Assembly: GCA_036495525.1 (NCBI GenBank)
Contig: DASXMR010000060.1
Location: forward strand, 76,481-140,480
Length of the DNA stretch: 64,000 nt
Direction: 5' to 3'
DNA from: DASXMR01 sp036495525
GTDB taxonomy: Bacteria; Actinomycetota; Actinomycetes; Streptosporangiales; Streptosporangiaceae
Below the pieces are notes generated by a model. That model ran no database searches and had not been told where the DNA came from. It worked only from the letters and a program-made list of their open reading frames with translations. Below, piece by piece: positions 42,263-50,736 of the stretch (position 1 is the first letter of the stretch; every line of letters starts with the position of its first letter). Made by a program: the position numbers and the translations under genes.

Positions 42263-43350
42263 CAGCGGTCCCGCCCCTGGCTGCCGTGAGCACCAGGCCG
42301 CTGGCCGGCTCGCTCGCGGGCCGGGTGACCGGGCAGCTGAGGACCCGGCAGCCCGGTCCCGCTGGCCGTGCTGAGGCTTGCGGCTGCGGCCGGTGTCGCA
42401 GTCAGTCCGAGGAAGGCGTCTTCCAGGCTCGGCCGCGGCTGGCTGACCTCGATGATCCGGGCGCCGGCCATGGCGAGCAGGTCAGCAAGCCCGGCCTCGG
42501 CGGCGAGCGTGTCGCTGACCTCGACGGTAAAATCGCCGGGCGCTGGCTCAGCGACGCTGGTCACCCAGCCGGCCGAGGCGAGCGTGGCCCGCAGCCGCGG
42601 CGCTGGCGGGCGGACCGCGACCCGCCAGCGGCGGCGCGCCCCGGCGAGCAGGCCCGCCATGCTGCCCTGGTAGGCAAGCCGGCCCTGGGTCAGCACGCCT
42701 ACCCGGTCGCAGATCTGCTCGACAGCGGCGAGGTTGTGGCTGGAGAACACGACCGTGCACGCGGGCGGCAGGCTGGCTAGCAGGCCAAGGATCTCGGCCT
42801 GCCCGGCCGGGTCGACGGCGGCCGTCGGCTCGTCGGCCAGTAGCAGGGCTGGCTGTCCAGCCAGGCCGGCGGCCAGGCCAAGCCGGGAAAGCATGCCGCG
42901 GGAGAACCCGCCCACCCGGCGGTCGGCGGCGTCCGCGAGCCCCAGGCGGCTGAGCACGTCCAGCAGCTCGGCCCGGTCGCGTCGCTGGCCGAGCAGCCCG
43001 GTAGCGGCGCTGACCACCTCGAGCGCGGTCAGCCACGGCTCGAACTCCGCCACGTCCGGGCAGTAGGCGACCGCCCCGGCCGGCACGCCGAGCCGCACCT
43101 CGCCGCCGGTCGGCCGCCGCAGGCCGGCCAGGATCTGCAGCGTCGTGGTCTTGCCCGAGCCGTTCGGCCCGGTCAGCCCGTACACGGCGGCGGCGGGGAT
43201 ATCCAGGTCGACCCCGGCCAGCGCGACCCGGGTCCCGTAAGTCCTGGTCAGGCCCCTGGTGCTGACGGCGCTCAGCGTGACCGCCCGGCGACCAGGTAGA
43301 TGACGCCGCCGAGCGGGATCGACAGCAGGCAGATCAGCGCCCACGCCCAC
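42262..43350 (-). CDS. ABC transporter ATPase
   Basis: Single ABC domain of the ABC-2/CcmA type: Walker A GPNGSGKTT, signature GGFSRGMLSRLGLAAGL (SRGM instead of SGGQ), Walker B LLLADEPTAAVDP, and switch FSSHNL. The tail after ~300 is Pro/Gly-rich. The open frame begins at GTG 43350, but the first ~30 residues overlap the PLDc_N gene and lack family pattern; the real start may be a CTG at 43275 overlapping the PLDc_N stop, or one of the GTGs at 43350/43344. Coupled to the permease gene downstream. Confidence 0.87.
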   Translation of the reverse strand: MGVGADLPAVDPARRRHLPGRRAVTLSAVSTRGLTRTYGTRVALAGVDLDIPAAAVYGLTGPNGSGKTTTLQILAGLRRPTGGEVRLGVPAGAVAYCPDVAEFEPWLTALEVVSAATGLLGQRRDRAELLDVLSRLGLADAADRRVGGFSRGMLSRLGLAAGLAGQPALLLADEPTAAVDPAGQAEILGLLASLPPACTVVFSSHNLAAVEQICDRVGVLTQGRLAYQGSMAGLLAGARRRWRVAVRPPAPRLRATLASAGWVTSVAEPAPGDFTVEVSDTLAAEAGLADLLAMAGARIIEVSQPRPSLEDAFLGLTATPAAAASLSTASGTGLPGPQLPGHPARERAGQRPGAHGSQGRDR

Positions 43351-43460
43351 CGGGGCAGGTAGCGCACGTCCCGTGCCCTGGCGAGGTCAGCCAGGCAGAA
43401 TGCCTCGAACGCGGCAGCTATGACGATGACCGGTATCCACGCCGCCAGCGCCGTGCTCAT
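43272..43460 (-). CDS. Small PLDc_N-domain membrane protein
   Basis: 62 residues: two membrane helices (WIPVIVIAAAFEAFCLADL and ALICLLSIPLGGVIYLV) joined by ARDVRYLPRWAWA, ending GRSR. This is the PLDc_N (phospholipase D-nuclease N-terminal) pattern with its conserved P-x-W and IPLGGVIY. Start ATG 43460. First gene of the minus-strand unit with the ABC ATPase and permease; such small proteins often accompany this ABC type. Confidence 0.85.
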   Translation of the reverse strand: MSTALAAWIPVIVIAAAFEAFCLADLARARDVRYLPRWAWALICLLSIPLGGVIYLVAGRSR

Positions 43461-43529
43461 GACGCGCCTGCCCGGCTGCGCCCGCGCAGTGCGGACCGAG
43501 CTGAGCGTGCCCGCAGTCCCAGCAACGAT

Positions 43530-43559
43530 CTCATAACTGAGAACGTTAGCAGTTGTGAG
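43530..43559. promoter_or_regulatory. Operator-like inverted repeat between divergent genes
   Basis: CTCATAACTG (43530-43539), ten spacer bases, CAGTTGTGAG (43550-43559): arms match at 9 of 10 positions and their centres are 20 bases (two helical turns) apart. It lies 24 bases before the winged-helix regulator start and 70 bases before the PLDc_N-ABC unit, so it is a good candidate for that regulator's own operator. Confidence 0.7.
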
Positions 43560-43582
43560 TTCGTTCGGCTAGCGTTATCGGC

Positions 43583-44134
43583 GTGGCGACGGCAGACCTG
43601 CTGCTGCACCCGATCCGGCTGCGGATCGTGCAGGCTTTCCTTGGCGACCGGGCGCTGACCACCAGCGCGCTGATCGCTGAGCTATCGGACGTGCCGCCAG
43701 CGAGCCTTTACCGTCACGTCGCCCGCCTGGTCGAGGCCGGCGTGCTGGCCGTGGTCGCGGAGCGGCGGGTACGCGGCGCACTGGAACGCACTTACGTGCT
43801 GCGGCTGTCAGCCGCGAGGATCAGCCAGGACCAGATCGCGGCGATGACCGCTGATGACCACCGGCAGGCGTTCCTGGCATTCGTGGCCGGGCTCATCGGC
43901 GACATGGACCGCTACCTCGCCAGGGACGACATCGACCTGGTGCGTGACGGCACGGCCTACAGCATGGCCGCGATGTGGCTCGACGACGCTGAGTTCGCCG
44001 TCCTGATGCGCGAACTGTCGGCGCTGCTGCAGACGGCGCTGGCCAGGCCGCCGGGTCCGGGCCGCAGGCGGCGCATCATCGGCACCGTGCTGCTGCCAGG
44101 CGATGACCAAGGACCAGGCGGCGCGGCTTCCTGA
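43583..44134 (+). CDS. Winged-helix (ArsR-like) transcriptional regulator
   Basis: A 183-residue protein with an N-terminal winged helix: LLHPIRLRIVQAFLGDRALTTSALIAELSDVPPASLYRHVARLVEAGVLAVVAERR is read in consecutive helices (only the boundaries matter here: residues 6-65). The second half is helical and may bind a ligand. GTG start at 43583. Divergent from the ABC unit, which it likely represses. Confidence 0.87.
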   Translation: MATADLLLHPIRLRIVQAFLGDRALTTSALIAELSDVPPASLYRHVARLVEAGVLAVVAERRVRGALERTYVLRLSAARISQDQIAAMTADDHRQAFLAFVAGLIGDMDRYLARDDIDLVRDGTAYSMAAMWLDDAEFAVLMRELSALLQTALARPPGPGRRRRIIGTVLLPGDDQGPGGAAS

Positions 44135-44165
44135 CGGTGCACAAGCGCGCTGGCAGCCGATCGGC

Positions 44166-44510
44166 TCAGCTTGTCCGGCGCTCGCCTGGCACCGGCAGGC
44201 CGTGCTGGCGCAGCCGCGACGCGCGGAGCTCGTCGGCTCCGGCCGCGACGGTGAAGATGCTCCCGCACAAGATCAGCGCGACCATGCCGACCACCAGCCA
44301 GCCGGACGACGGCAGCAGCAACGAGAGCACGACCCCGATGATGATGCAGATCGGGATGATGACGGCCAGGTGCCGCCGCACCGTCCGCAGCCGCCAGCCC
44401 GCGTCGGTCAGCTCGTGCCTGACCCAGTCGCGGTACTGCTCCGGCAGCCGGAATCCGACGGCGAACACGAACCAGCGGGCCGGTCCCGGGTCGCCGGCGA
44501 GCCTGGTCAT
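44166..44510 (-). CDS. DUF5313-like small membrane protein
   Basis: A 114-residue protein: RWFVFAVGFRLPEQYRDWVRHELTD, then two membrane helices (LAVIIPICIIIGVVLSLLL and WLVVGMVALILCGSIFTVA) and a basic C-terminus. The RPxxW..G..LP..Y..WV.HD/E pattern is that of the actinobacterial DUF5313 family. It follows the carboxylase alpha-subunit gene by 18 bases on the same strand and is convergent with the winged-helix gene. Function unknown. Confidence 0.8.
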   Translation of the reverse strand: MTRLAGDPGPARWFVFAVGFRLPEQYRDWVRHELTDAGWRLRTVRRHLAVIIPICIIIGVVLSLLLPSSGWLVVGMVALILCGSIFTVAAGADELRASRLRQHGLPVPGERRTS

Positions 44511-44528
44511 GTCGGCCCCTGCACGAGC

Positions 44529-46304
44529 TCAGTCTTTCAGCTGGCAGATGACCTCGCCGGCTGGCACGGTCTGGCCCACCTGCACGGCCAGGCCGGTCAC
44601 CGTGCCTTCCTTGTGCGCGGCCAGCGGCTGCTCCATCTTCATCGCCTCGAGCACCACGACGGTCTCACCCGCCGACACGTGCTTGCCCTCAGCTGCGACG
44701 ATCTTGACGATCGTGCCCTGCATGGGACTGACAAGCGCGTCGCCGCCTGCCTGGCCGCCGGACCGGCCGCCGCGCCGGTCAGCGCGCCGCGATCCGGCTG
44801 CTGCGCCGGCCCGGCTCGCCCTGGCCTGGCCAGCCATCGAGCCGAGGCCGGCCGGCAGCGTGACCTCAAGCCGGCGGCCCCCGACCTCGACGGTGATCCG
44901 CTCCCTGGCACCGGCGTCGGTATCCTCGCCGGCGGCCGGCTGGTCCGGCTGATACGGGGGAATCTCGTTCTCGAACTCAGTCTCGATCCACCTGGTGTGC
45001 ACCGTGAACGGGGCCGAGTTGAACGCGGGATCGTCCACTACCGCGCGGTGGAACGGCAGCACGGTGGGCATGCCGTCGATCTCGAACTCGGCCAGTGCGC
45101 GGCGCGCCCGCTGCAGCGCCTCCGGCCGGGTCGCGCCGGTGACGATCAGCTTGGCGATCAGCGAGTCGAACGCCTGCGGCACTGTCATCCCGGCCGCATA
45201 GCCGGCGTCGAGCCGCACCCCTGGCCCGGACGGCGGCCGCCAGCCGGTGATCGTGCCGGGAGCCGGCAGGAAGCCCCGGCCGGCGTCCTCGGCGTTGATC
45301 CGGAACTCGATCGAGTGCCCGCGCAGCTCCGGGTCACCGGCCGGCAGCGTGCCGCCGTCAGCGATCAGGAACATTTGCCTGACCAGGTCGATGCCGCTGA
45401 CTTCCTCGGTGACCGGGTGCTCGACCTGCAGCCTGGTGTTGACCTCGAGGAATGAGACGGTGCCGTCCTGGCCGACGAGGAACTCGCAGGTACCAGCGCC
45501 GGTATAGCCGGCTTCACGCAGGATGGCCTTGGACGACTCGCGCAGCAAACGCTCCTGCTCCTGGTTCAGGAACGGGGCCGGCGCCTCCTCGACCAGCTTC
45601 TGATGCCGCCGCTGCAGCGAGCAGTCCCTGGTCGAGACCACGACGACGTTACCGCGGGCGTCGGCGAGGCACTGCGTCTCCACATGCCGCGGCCGGTCCA
45701 GGTAGCGCTCCACGAAGCACTCGCCGCGGCCGAACGCCGCGACGGCCTCGCGCACCGCCGACTCGAACTGCGGGGCGATCTCCTCGGTTGTCCTGGCGAT
45801 CTTGAGACCGCGGCCGCCCCCGCCGAACGCGGCCTTGACCGCGATCGGCAGCCCGTGCTCGGCTGCGAAGGCCTCCGCCTCGGCCGCGTCGGCCACCGGC
45901 CCGTCGGTGCCCGGCGCGAGCGGCGCGCCGACCTTGCGCGCGATGTGCCGCGCCCGCACCTTGTCGCCGAGCGCGTCGATCGCCGCTGGCGGCGGGCCGA
46001 TCCAGGTCAGCCCGGCGGCGATGACCGCGCGGGCGAATTCCGCGTTCTCGGCGAGGAAACCGTAACCGGGGTGCACGGCGTCAGCTCCCGACTGCGCTGC
46101 CGCCTGCAGGATCCTGGCTATGTCCAGGTAGCTCTCGGCGGCGCTCTGCCCGCCGAGCGCGAATGCCTCGTCCGCCATCGTCACGTGCAGCGCGTCCAGG
46201 TCCAGCTCGCCGTAGACGGCCACGCTGGCGAGGCCGGCGTCGCGGCAGGCGCGGATGATGCGCACGGCGATCTCGCCGCGGTTGGCAATCAGGACCTTGC
46301 GCAC
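44529..46304 (-). CDS. Acyl-CoA carboxylase alpha subunit (biotin carboxylase + BCCP)
   Basis: A 591-residue fused subunit. Start GTG 46304 (VRKVLIANRGEIAVRIIRA) after GAGAGGAG. The biotin carboxylase domain has KAAFGGGGRGLKIA (ATP loop), HVETQCLAD, RDCSLQRRHQKLVEEAPAP, and EVNTRLQVEHPVTEEV. After a variable Arg/Gly linker, the C-terminal biotinyl domain carries EAMKMEQ with the biotinylated lysine at 556. It serves carboxyltransferase beta subunits for acetyl- and propionyl-CoA (AccA-type). Its beta and epsilon partners lie at 47.7-50.6 kb, and birA at 60.7 kb would attach biotin. Confidence 0.94.
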   Translation of the reverse strand: MRKVLIANRGEIAVRIIRACRDAGLASVAVYGELDLDALHVTMADEAFALGGQSAAESYLDIARILQAAAQSGADAVHPGYGFLAENAEFARAVIAAGLTWIGPPPAAIDALGDKVRARHIARKVGAPLAPGTDGPVADAAEAEAFAAEHGLPIAVKAAFGGGGRGLKIARTTEEIAPQFESAVREAVAAFGRGECFVERYLDRPRHVETQCLADARGNVVVVSTRDCSLQRRHQKLVEEAPAPFLNQEQERLLRESSKAILREAGYTGAGTCEFLVGQDGTVSFLEVNTRLQVEHPVTEEVSGIDLVRQMFLIADGGTLPAGDPELRGHSIEFRINAEDAGRGFLPAPGTITGWRPPSGPGVRLDAGYAAGMTVPQAFDSLIAKLIVTGATRPEALQRARRALAEFEIDGMPTVLPFHRAVVDDPAFNSAPFTVHTRWIETEFENEIPPYQPDQPAAGEDTDAGARERITVEVGGRRLEVTLPAGLGSMAGQARASRAGAAAGSRRADRRGGRSGGQAGGDALVSPMQGTIVKIVAAEGKHVSAGETVVVLEAMKMEQPLAAHKEGTVTGLAVQVGQTVPAGEVICQLKD

Positions 46305-46454
46305 GTAACCGGCTCCTCTCGGCTGCGCAAGGAGTCTACGAGGGTGCGCCGCCCGCCAGCCAACGACGCGGGCGCGTTCCTGGTGCGCTAGCGGTGACAC
46401 CGGCGAGGCGCCCGTGCCGTATCGCCGGGGAGCGGTGGCGCGGCGCTGGCCTGG

Positions 46455-47327
46455 CTACGGCCAGAACCGCGGGGTGGCGCTGCTGATGTCGTAGCCGGGA
46501 CCCCAGTACCACTGGGTGGCGTCGGAGCCCGGCACCAGGTGCGGGTAGCCGGTGGGGTTGGCGATCCACCAGCGCACCCGGGCCTGCATCCACGATGGCA
46601 GCGTGCTCACCGAGGCCTTGACCTCTGCCCACTCGCTCGGGCCGGTGTAGAGAATGGCCAGCGCGTGCGGGTCGGCGCGCAGCTTGGCCGCGACCCACGG
46701 CGCGGCCATGTCCGGGGTCGCGTCGCCCGGCTCGATGTCGAGCGCGCCGGCCCTCGGGTCTGTCGCCCTGGTGTCGATCCACAACACCGGCCCGCGCCCG
46801 GCCACCCGGTCAGCTGGGACCGCGTGGCCGCCAGTCGCGTAGGTGGCGACGTGCTGGTGCGGCGGGATGTCCTCGGGGATGATCGAGTCGTAGATGAGGT
46901 GCCAGGGCGGCGGAGACGATGACTTTTTGGCTGGCTGCCGGCCCTGGCCCGGGCTCGGTGAGGCCGCAGGCGAGTGCGGGCCGGCCGGGTCGTGGCCGCC
47001 AGCGGCGGCCTGGCCCGCCGCGCTTCGGCCGCTGGCCGTGTCGGCGTCCGGAGCCGGAGCGGTGCTGGCGAGCCGGGAGTCGTGCTCGGCATCCGCCGCC
47101 TGCCGCCGCAGGCCATCGGCCCACGCGGCCGGGCTGCCCGCACCTTCCCGGCCGCTGCCAAGGCCGCTGCTGCCAAGTCCGCTGACCGCGGCGACCGCTG
47201 GCGCGGCCAGCGCCAGGCCGGCCACGACGGCGATGCCGGCGGCGGCGGTCAGACGGCGCCGGGCGGGCCGGGCGCGGCGCCGGTGGCGGCCGCGACGACC
47301 GGGCGGGGGAGTGCGGCGGAACATCAT
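46455..47327 (-). CDS. Secreted protein with GH25-like C-terminal domain
   Basis: A 290-residue exported protein. The N-terminus is very basic (RRRARPARRRL) followed by a hydrophobic Ala-rich signal ending APAVAA near residue 46; the RRxL pattern could suit the Tat route. Then a ~95-residue Pro/Ser/Ala linker, and a domain WHLIYDSIIPEDIPPHQHVATYATG..VLWIDTRATDPRAGALDIEPGDATP..ILYTGPSEWAEVKASV..RVRWWIANPTG..ATQWYWG. The order D-S..I-P, DxEPGD, YT, WWIA, TQWYW resembles GH25-like beta/alpha barrels in actinobacterial hypothetical proteins. A cell-wall role is possible, not shown. A CRP-like site lies 205 bases upstream. Confidence 0.78.
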   Translation of the reverse strand: MMFRRTPPPGRRGRHRRRARPARRRLTAAAGIAVVAGLALAAPAVAAVSGLGSSGLGSGREGAGSPAAWADGLRRQAADAEHDSRLASTAPAPDADTASGRSAAGQAAAGGHDPAGPHSPAASPSPGQGRQPAKKSSSPPPWHLIYDSIIPEDIPPHQHVATYATGGHAVPADRVAGRGPVLWIDTRATDPRAGALDIEPGDATPDMAAPWVAAKLRADPHALAILYTGPSEWAEVKASVSTLPSWMQARVRWWIANPTGYPHLVPGSDATQWYWGPGYDISSATPRFWP

Positions 47328-47689
47328 GAGCCTCGGGTCGAGCGGGAACTGAGGGGCACCAGGCTCGCGGCCGCCGGCCAGGGCGCATGCGGCCGGGGGC
47401 AGGGCGAGCGTGGCTGCGGCGCGGGTCAGGGCGCGCTGCGCGGGGGGCAGCTAGCACGCGGCTAGGGGTTGTCGATGATCTATCGTGGGCATAACGCTTG
47501 CTATGAAATAGCCGGAATACCCGAATCAGTGTGTGATCTGTCTCACAGTGATCACAAGTATGAGATTGTCCGGTTAGCCATCCGTCAGGCGCTAAACCCG
47601 CCCCGCGACCGGAGGGCGCGAGTGCTGGGCTCCGTAGGACGGTACGGAACGGGAGCTCGGCGCGGGCTGCCGGGCCCGGCAGGCGCCGG
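47328..47689. other. Regulatory gap upstream of the secreted protein gene
   Basis: 362 bases with no supported gene. About 47460-47600 is AT-rich compared with the genome and contains the CRP-like site; the remaining ~130 bases toward 47327 would be a long untranslated leader of the secreted protein gene. A 74-codon frame at 47469 on the plus strand lacks a ribosome site and family pattern. Confidence 0.5.
47532..47547. promoter_or_regulatory. CRP-type binding site TGTGA-N6-TCACA
   Basis: TGTGATCTGTCTCACA is a perfect match to the CRP half-sites shared by E. coli CRP and M. tuberculosis Rv3676. Directly next to it is the palindrome GTGATCAC (47548-47555). It lies in an AT-rich island and is best placed to control the minus-strand secreted protein gene. 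Confidence 0.7.
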
Positions 47690-47896
47690 CTAGCCGGGCA
47701 GGGCGCTCGCGCGCCAGGCGCCAGGCGCGGCGGTGACCGGCGCGCGCATCAGCGCAGACTTCGACGACCAGGCAGAACGAGGACCCTGGCGTGCTCCGCC
47801 TGGTCCGGCCAGCGTCCTGGCGGCGAGGACGGCCACCAGCGCGGCGATCTCGTCAGCCGTCGGGTTCCCGTTAACCACGGATAGCACCGGCGGCAT
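47690..47896 (-). CDS. accE: Acyl-CoA carboxylase epsilon subunit
   Basis: A 68-residue protein: MPPVLSVVNGNPTADEIAALVAVLAAR, the hallmark NPT-x-EE/DEIAALVAVLAA of the actinobacterial epsilon subunit, which tightens the alpha-beta complex of propionyl/acetyl-CoA carboxylases. C-terminal half variable, ending WRASALPG. The ATG at 47896 lies 2 bases after the NYN-domain gene's stop, so it shares a transcript with that gene and the beta subunit upstream. Confidence 0.9.
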   Translation of the reverse strand: MPPVLSVVNGNPTADEIAALVAVLAARTLAGPGGARQGPRSAWSSKSALMRAPVTAAPGAWRASALPG

Positions 47897-47898
47897 GA

Positions 47899-48954
47899 TC
47901 AGCCCTTCGACTTGCCGACGCCGAGGCCGAACTGGCGGTGCACCCTGGCCCAGAAGGCATCCCTGAGCCACTCCCTGGCCTCCTGGTAGGACCGCAGCGA
48001 GAGGCCAAGCTCCTTCTCGGCGTCGACCAGCAGCTCCTTGTCGATCACCGGCGGCAGGATCGGCCCTGGCAGCAGGTCGCGGATGTTGTCCTCGCCGCGG
48101 GTGAGGATCCACTTCTGCGCCACGTGCTCGCCTGCTTCCTCGACCCGCTCCCGCTCCGGGCCGAGCCGGCCAGGCATGGCCGCCGGGAGCGGCGGCGGCG
48201 TTGCCGCCGGCGCCAGCGGCCTGGCTGGCACGCGCTGCTGATGCCGCTCGCCGAACAGCTGAGCCGGCGACGGCGCGGTGTAGCCGGGCGCGCCTGCCCG
48301 CTGCGGGGCGCCAGGCAGCTGGCCGCCCGTCGACGGCTCGGTCGCGGCCGCCCCGGCGGCTGTCGCTGAGGCGGCCGGCTCGGGCACCAGCTGCCTGGTG
48401 AAGTACGGCTCGAGGAACGAGCGCTCGAGCACCTCGACGGTGTCGGACTCCCACACCAGCCGCTCGGCCTGGTTGGTGCCGTAGGGCGGCTCGATGCCCC
48501 ACAGGTGCACCCGCACGCCGTAGGCCTGCGCCGCCTCGACCGCGGGCACCATGTCCTCGTCACCGGCCACCAGCACGGCGTCGGTGATCGCCCGGTGCCT
48601 GGCCAGCGCCTCCATGTCGGCGCGGATCTGCGCGTCGACGCCCTTCTGCTGGCCGCGCGCGTTGAGGTTGCCAAGCCGCAGCTTGACCCATGGCATCTGC
48701 GCGATGACCCGCTGGTCGATCGTCGGCACCCGGTCCCTGGCGGCGTCATACCAGTACACCCGCAGCAGCTCGCCCCTGACCTGGTCGTCGGCGTGCCTGG
48801 TCAGCGCCTGGATGAGCTTGTCCGCGTCGACCCGGTACTCGCGCCGCGACCCGGCGCTGAACAGCAGCTCGCCGGTGGACGCGTAGATGTAGCCGACATC
48901 GATCATGATGGCGTAGCGGGACAGCAGCGGTAGCGGCGAACCGTTCTCTGTCAT
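47899..48954 (-). CDS. NYN-domain protein (PIN-like ribonuclease)
   Basis: A 351-residue protein starting ATG 48954 after GGAGGACC. The NYN domain spans residues ~14-180, with acidic residues in AIMIDVGYIY, KGVDAQIRADMEAL and LVAGDEDMVPAVEAA; these are the metal ligands of PIN-like RNases. A Pro/Ala-rich linker follows (~195-275) and then a C-terminal helical domain (KWILTRGEDNIRDLL..KELGLSLRSYQEAREWLRDAFW) that may bind nucleic acid. It sits between the carboxylase beta and epsilon genes, 70 bases after the former. Confidence 0.87.
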   Translation of the reverse strand: MTENGSPLPLLSRYAIMIDVGYIYASTGELLFSAGSRREYRVDADKLIQALTRHADDQVRGELLRVYWYDAARDRVPTIDQRVIAQMPWVKLRLGNLNARGQQKGVDAQIRADMEALARHRAITDAVLVAGDEDMVPAVEAAQAYGVRVHLWGIEPPYGTNQAERLVWESDTVEVLERSFLEPYFTRQLVPEPAASATAAGAAATEPSTGGQLPGAPQRAGAPGYTAPSPAQLFGERHQQRVPARPLAPAATPPPLPAAMPGRLGPERERVEEAGEHVAQKWILTRGEDNIRDLLPGPILPPVIDKELLVDAEKELGLSLRSYQEAREWLRDAFWARVHRQFGLGVGKSKG

Positions 48955-49024
48955 GGTCCTCCCGACTCTAGTGCCACCGTGCTGCCTGCGTTCCCGGAAG
49001 CGGGCGCCGAGCGTGACCGGTTCG

Positions 49025-50647
49025 TTACAGCGGGATGTTGCCGTGTTTCTTCGGCGGATGGACCTGGCGCTTGGTGCGCAGCGTGCGCAGGGACCTGATC
49101 ACCTGCGGCCGGGTCTCCGCCGGGCGGATCACGGCGTCCACGTACCCTCGTTCTGCGGCTATATACGGGTTTGCCAGGGTGTCCTCATACTCGCTCACCA
49201 GCTCGGCCCGCCGGCCGGCCTGCTGCTGGTCAGCCAGCGCCGCCAGCTCACGCCGGTACAGGATGTTCACCGCGCCCTGCGCTCCCATGACCGCGATCTG
49301 CGCGGTCGGCCACGCGAGGTTGACGTCGCCGCCCAGGTGCTTGGACCCCATGACGTCGTACGCCCCGCCATAGGCCTTGCGGGTGATCACCGTGATCTTC
49401 GGCACGGTCGCCTCGGCGTAGGCGTAGATCAGCTTGGCGCCGCGGCGGATGATGCCGCCCCATTCCTGGCCGGTGCCTGGCAGGAAGCCGGGCACGTCCA
49501 CGAACGTGAGCACCGGGATGCTGAAAGCGTCGCAGGTGCGAACGAACCTGGCCGCCTTCTCGGAGGCGTCGATGTCCAGCGTGCCGGCCAGGTGCATCGG
49601 CTGGTTCGCGACCACGCCGACGCTCGCGCCGTCGACCCGGCCGAAGCCGACCAGGATGTTCTGCGCGAAGCCGGCGTGGATCTCCAGGAACTCGCTGTCG
49701 TCCAGCACGTGCTTGATGACCGCGTGCATGTCGTACGGCTGGTTCGGCGAGTCAGGGATCAGCGTGTCCAGCTCGGCATCCGCCTCGGTCAGCTCGAGCA
49801 CGGCGGCAGTGTCGCCGTCGGCCGGCTGCGCCGGCGGCTCCTCCAGGTTGTTGGACGGCAGGTAGGACAGCAGCTCGCGGGCGAAGCTGAGGCAGTCCGC
49901 CTCGTCGCTGGCCTGATAGTGCGCCACGCCGGACTTGGTGCCGTGCGCGCTGGCGCCGCCTAGCTCCTCGAACGTGACCTCCTCGCCGGTCACCGTCTTG
50001 ATCACGTCGGGACCGGTGATGAACATGTGCGAGGTGCCTTCCACCATCAGGGTGAAGTCGGTGATCGCCGGCGAGTAGACGGCGCCGCCCGCGCACGGCC
50101 CCATGATCAGCGAGATCTGCGGGATCACCCCGGAGCAGACGACGTTGCGGTAGAAGATCTCTGCGAACAGCCCGAGCGCGACGACGCCCTCCTGGATCCG
50201 CGCGCCGCCGCCGTCGTTGATGCCGATCATCGGGCAGCCGGTCTTCAGCGCATGGTCCATCACCTTGACGATCTTCTCGCCGTGCACCTCGCCGAGCGCC
50301 CCGCCGAACACGGTGAAGTCCTGGCTGAAGATGCACACCGGACGGCCGTCGATGGTGCCGTAGCCGGTCACCACGCCGTCGCCGTACGGCCGGTTGGCTT
50401 CCACCCCGAAGTCGGTCGCGCGGTGCATGGCCAGCTCGTCGAACTCCGTGAACGAACCGGGATCGAGCAGCTGGTCGATCCGCTCCCTGGCGGTCAGCTT
50501 GCCCTTCGCGTGCTGACGCTCGACGGCCCGCTCCGAGCCGGCGTGCACCGCCGCGTTCCTGCGCCGGTCAAGGTCGGCCAGCTTCCCGGCGGTGGTATGC
50601 AGGTCAGCGGCGCCGTCGTCGTCAGCTGGCAGAGCTTCGGTGGCCAT
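49025..50647 (-). CDS. Acyl-CoA carboxylase beta subunit (carboxyltransferase)
   Basis: A 540-residue carboxyltransferase of the PccB/AccB type. Start chosen at ATG 50647 (MATEALPADD). Family blocks: KLTARERIDQLLDPGSFTE, VVTGYGTIDGRPVCIFSQDFTVFGGALGE, the acyl-CoA oxyanion region INDGGGARIQEGV, MGPCAGGAVYSPAITDF, and the biotin site FVDVPGFLPGTGQEWGGIIR. The residue after PCAGGAVYSPA in ...SPAITDF (Asp) is that of enzymes preferring propionyl- over longer acyl-CoA. It ends NIPL, the usual GKHGNIPL terminus. Heads the minus-strand unit with the NYN gene and accE. Confidence 0.94.
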   Translation of the reverse strand: MATEALPADDDGAADLHTTAGKLADLDRRRNAAVHAGSERAVERQHAKGKLTARERIDQLLDPGSFTEFDELAMHRATDFGVEANRPYGDGVVTGYGTIDGRPVCIFSQDFTVFGGALGEVHGEKIVKVMDHALKTGCPMIGINDGGGARIQEGVVALGLFAEIFYRNVVCSGVIPQISLIMGPCAGGAVYSPAITDFTLMVEGTSHMFITGPDVIKTVTGEEVTFEELGGASAHGTKSGVAHYQASDEADCLSFARELLSYLPSNNLEEPPAQPADGDTAAVLELTEADAELDTLIPDSPNQPYDMHAVIKHVLDDSEFLEIHAGFAQNILVGFGRVDGASVGVVANQPMHLAGTLDIDASEKAARFVRTCDAFSIPVLTFVDVPGFLPGTGQEWGGIIRRGAKLIYAYAEATVPKITVITRKAYGGAYDVMGSKHLGGDVNLAWPTAQIAVMGAQGAVNILYRRELAALADQQQAGRRAELVSEYEDTLANPYIAAERGYVDAVIRPAETRPQVIRSLRTLRTKRQVHPPKKHGNIPL

Positions 50648-50736
50648 GCCGGACAGGTTAGGGCAGCGCGAGTCCCCGCCGCCTGGCCGGGTGACTGACC
50701 CGTGCCAGGCCTTGTCCTGGCTGGCACACTGACGGC

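Noticed and set aside
47469..47693. 74-codon plus-strand frame in the CRP-site region
   Set aside because: No ribosome site, no family similarity, and a composition change half way; the AT-rich part is better explained as regulatory DNA.
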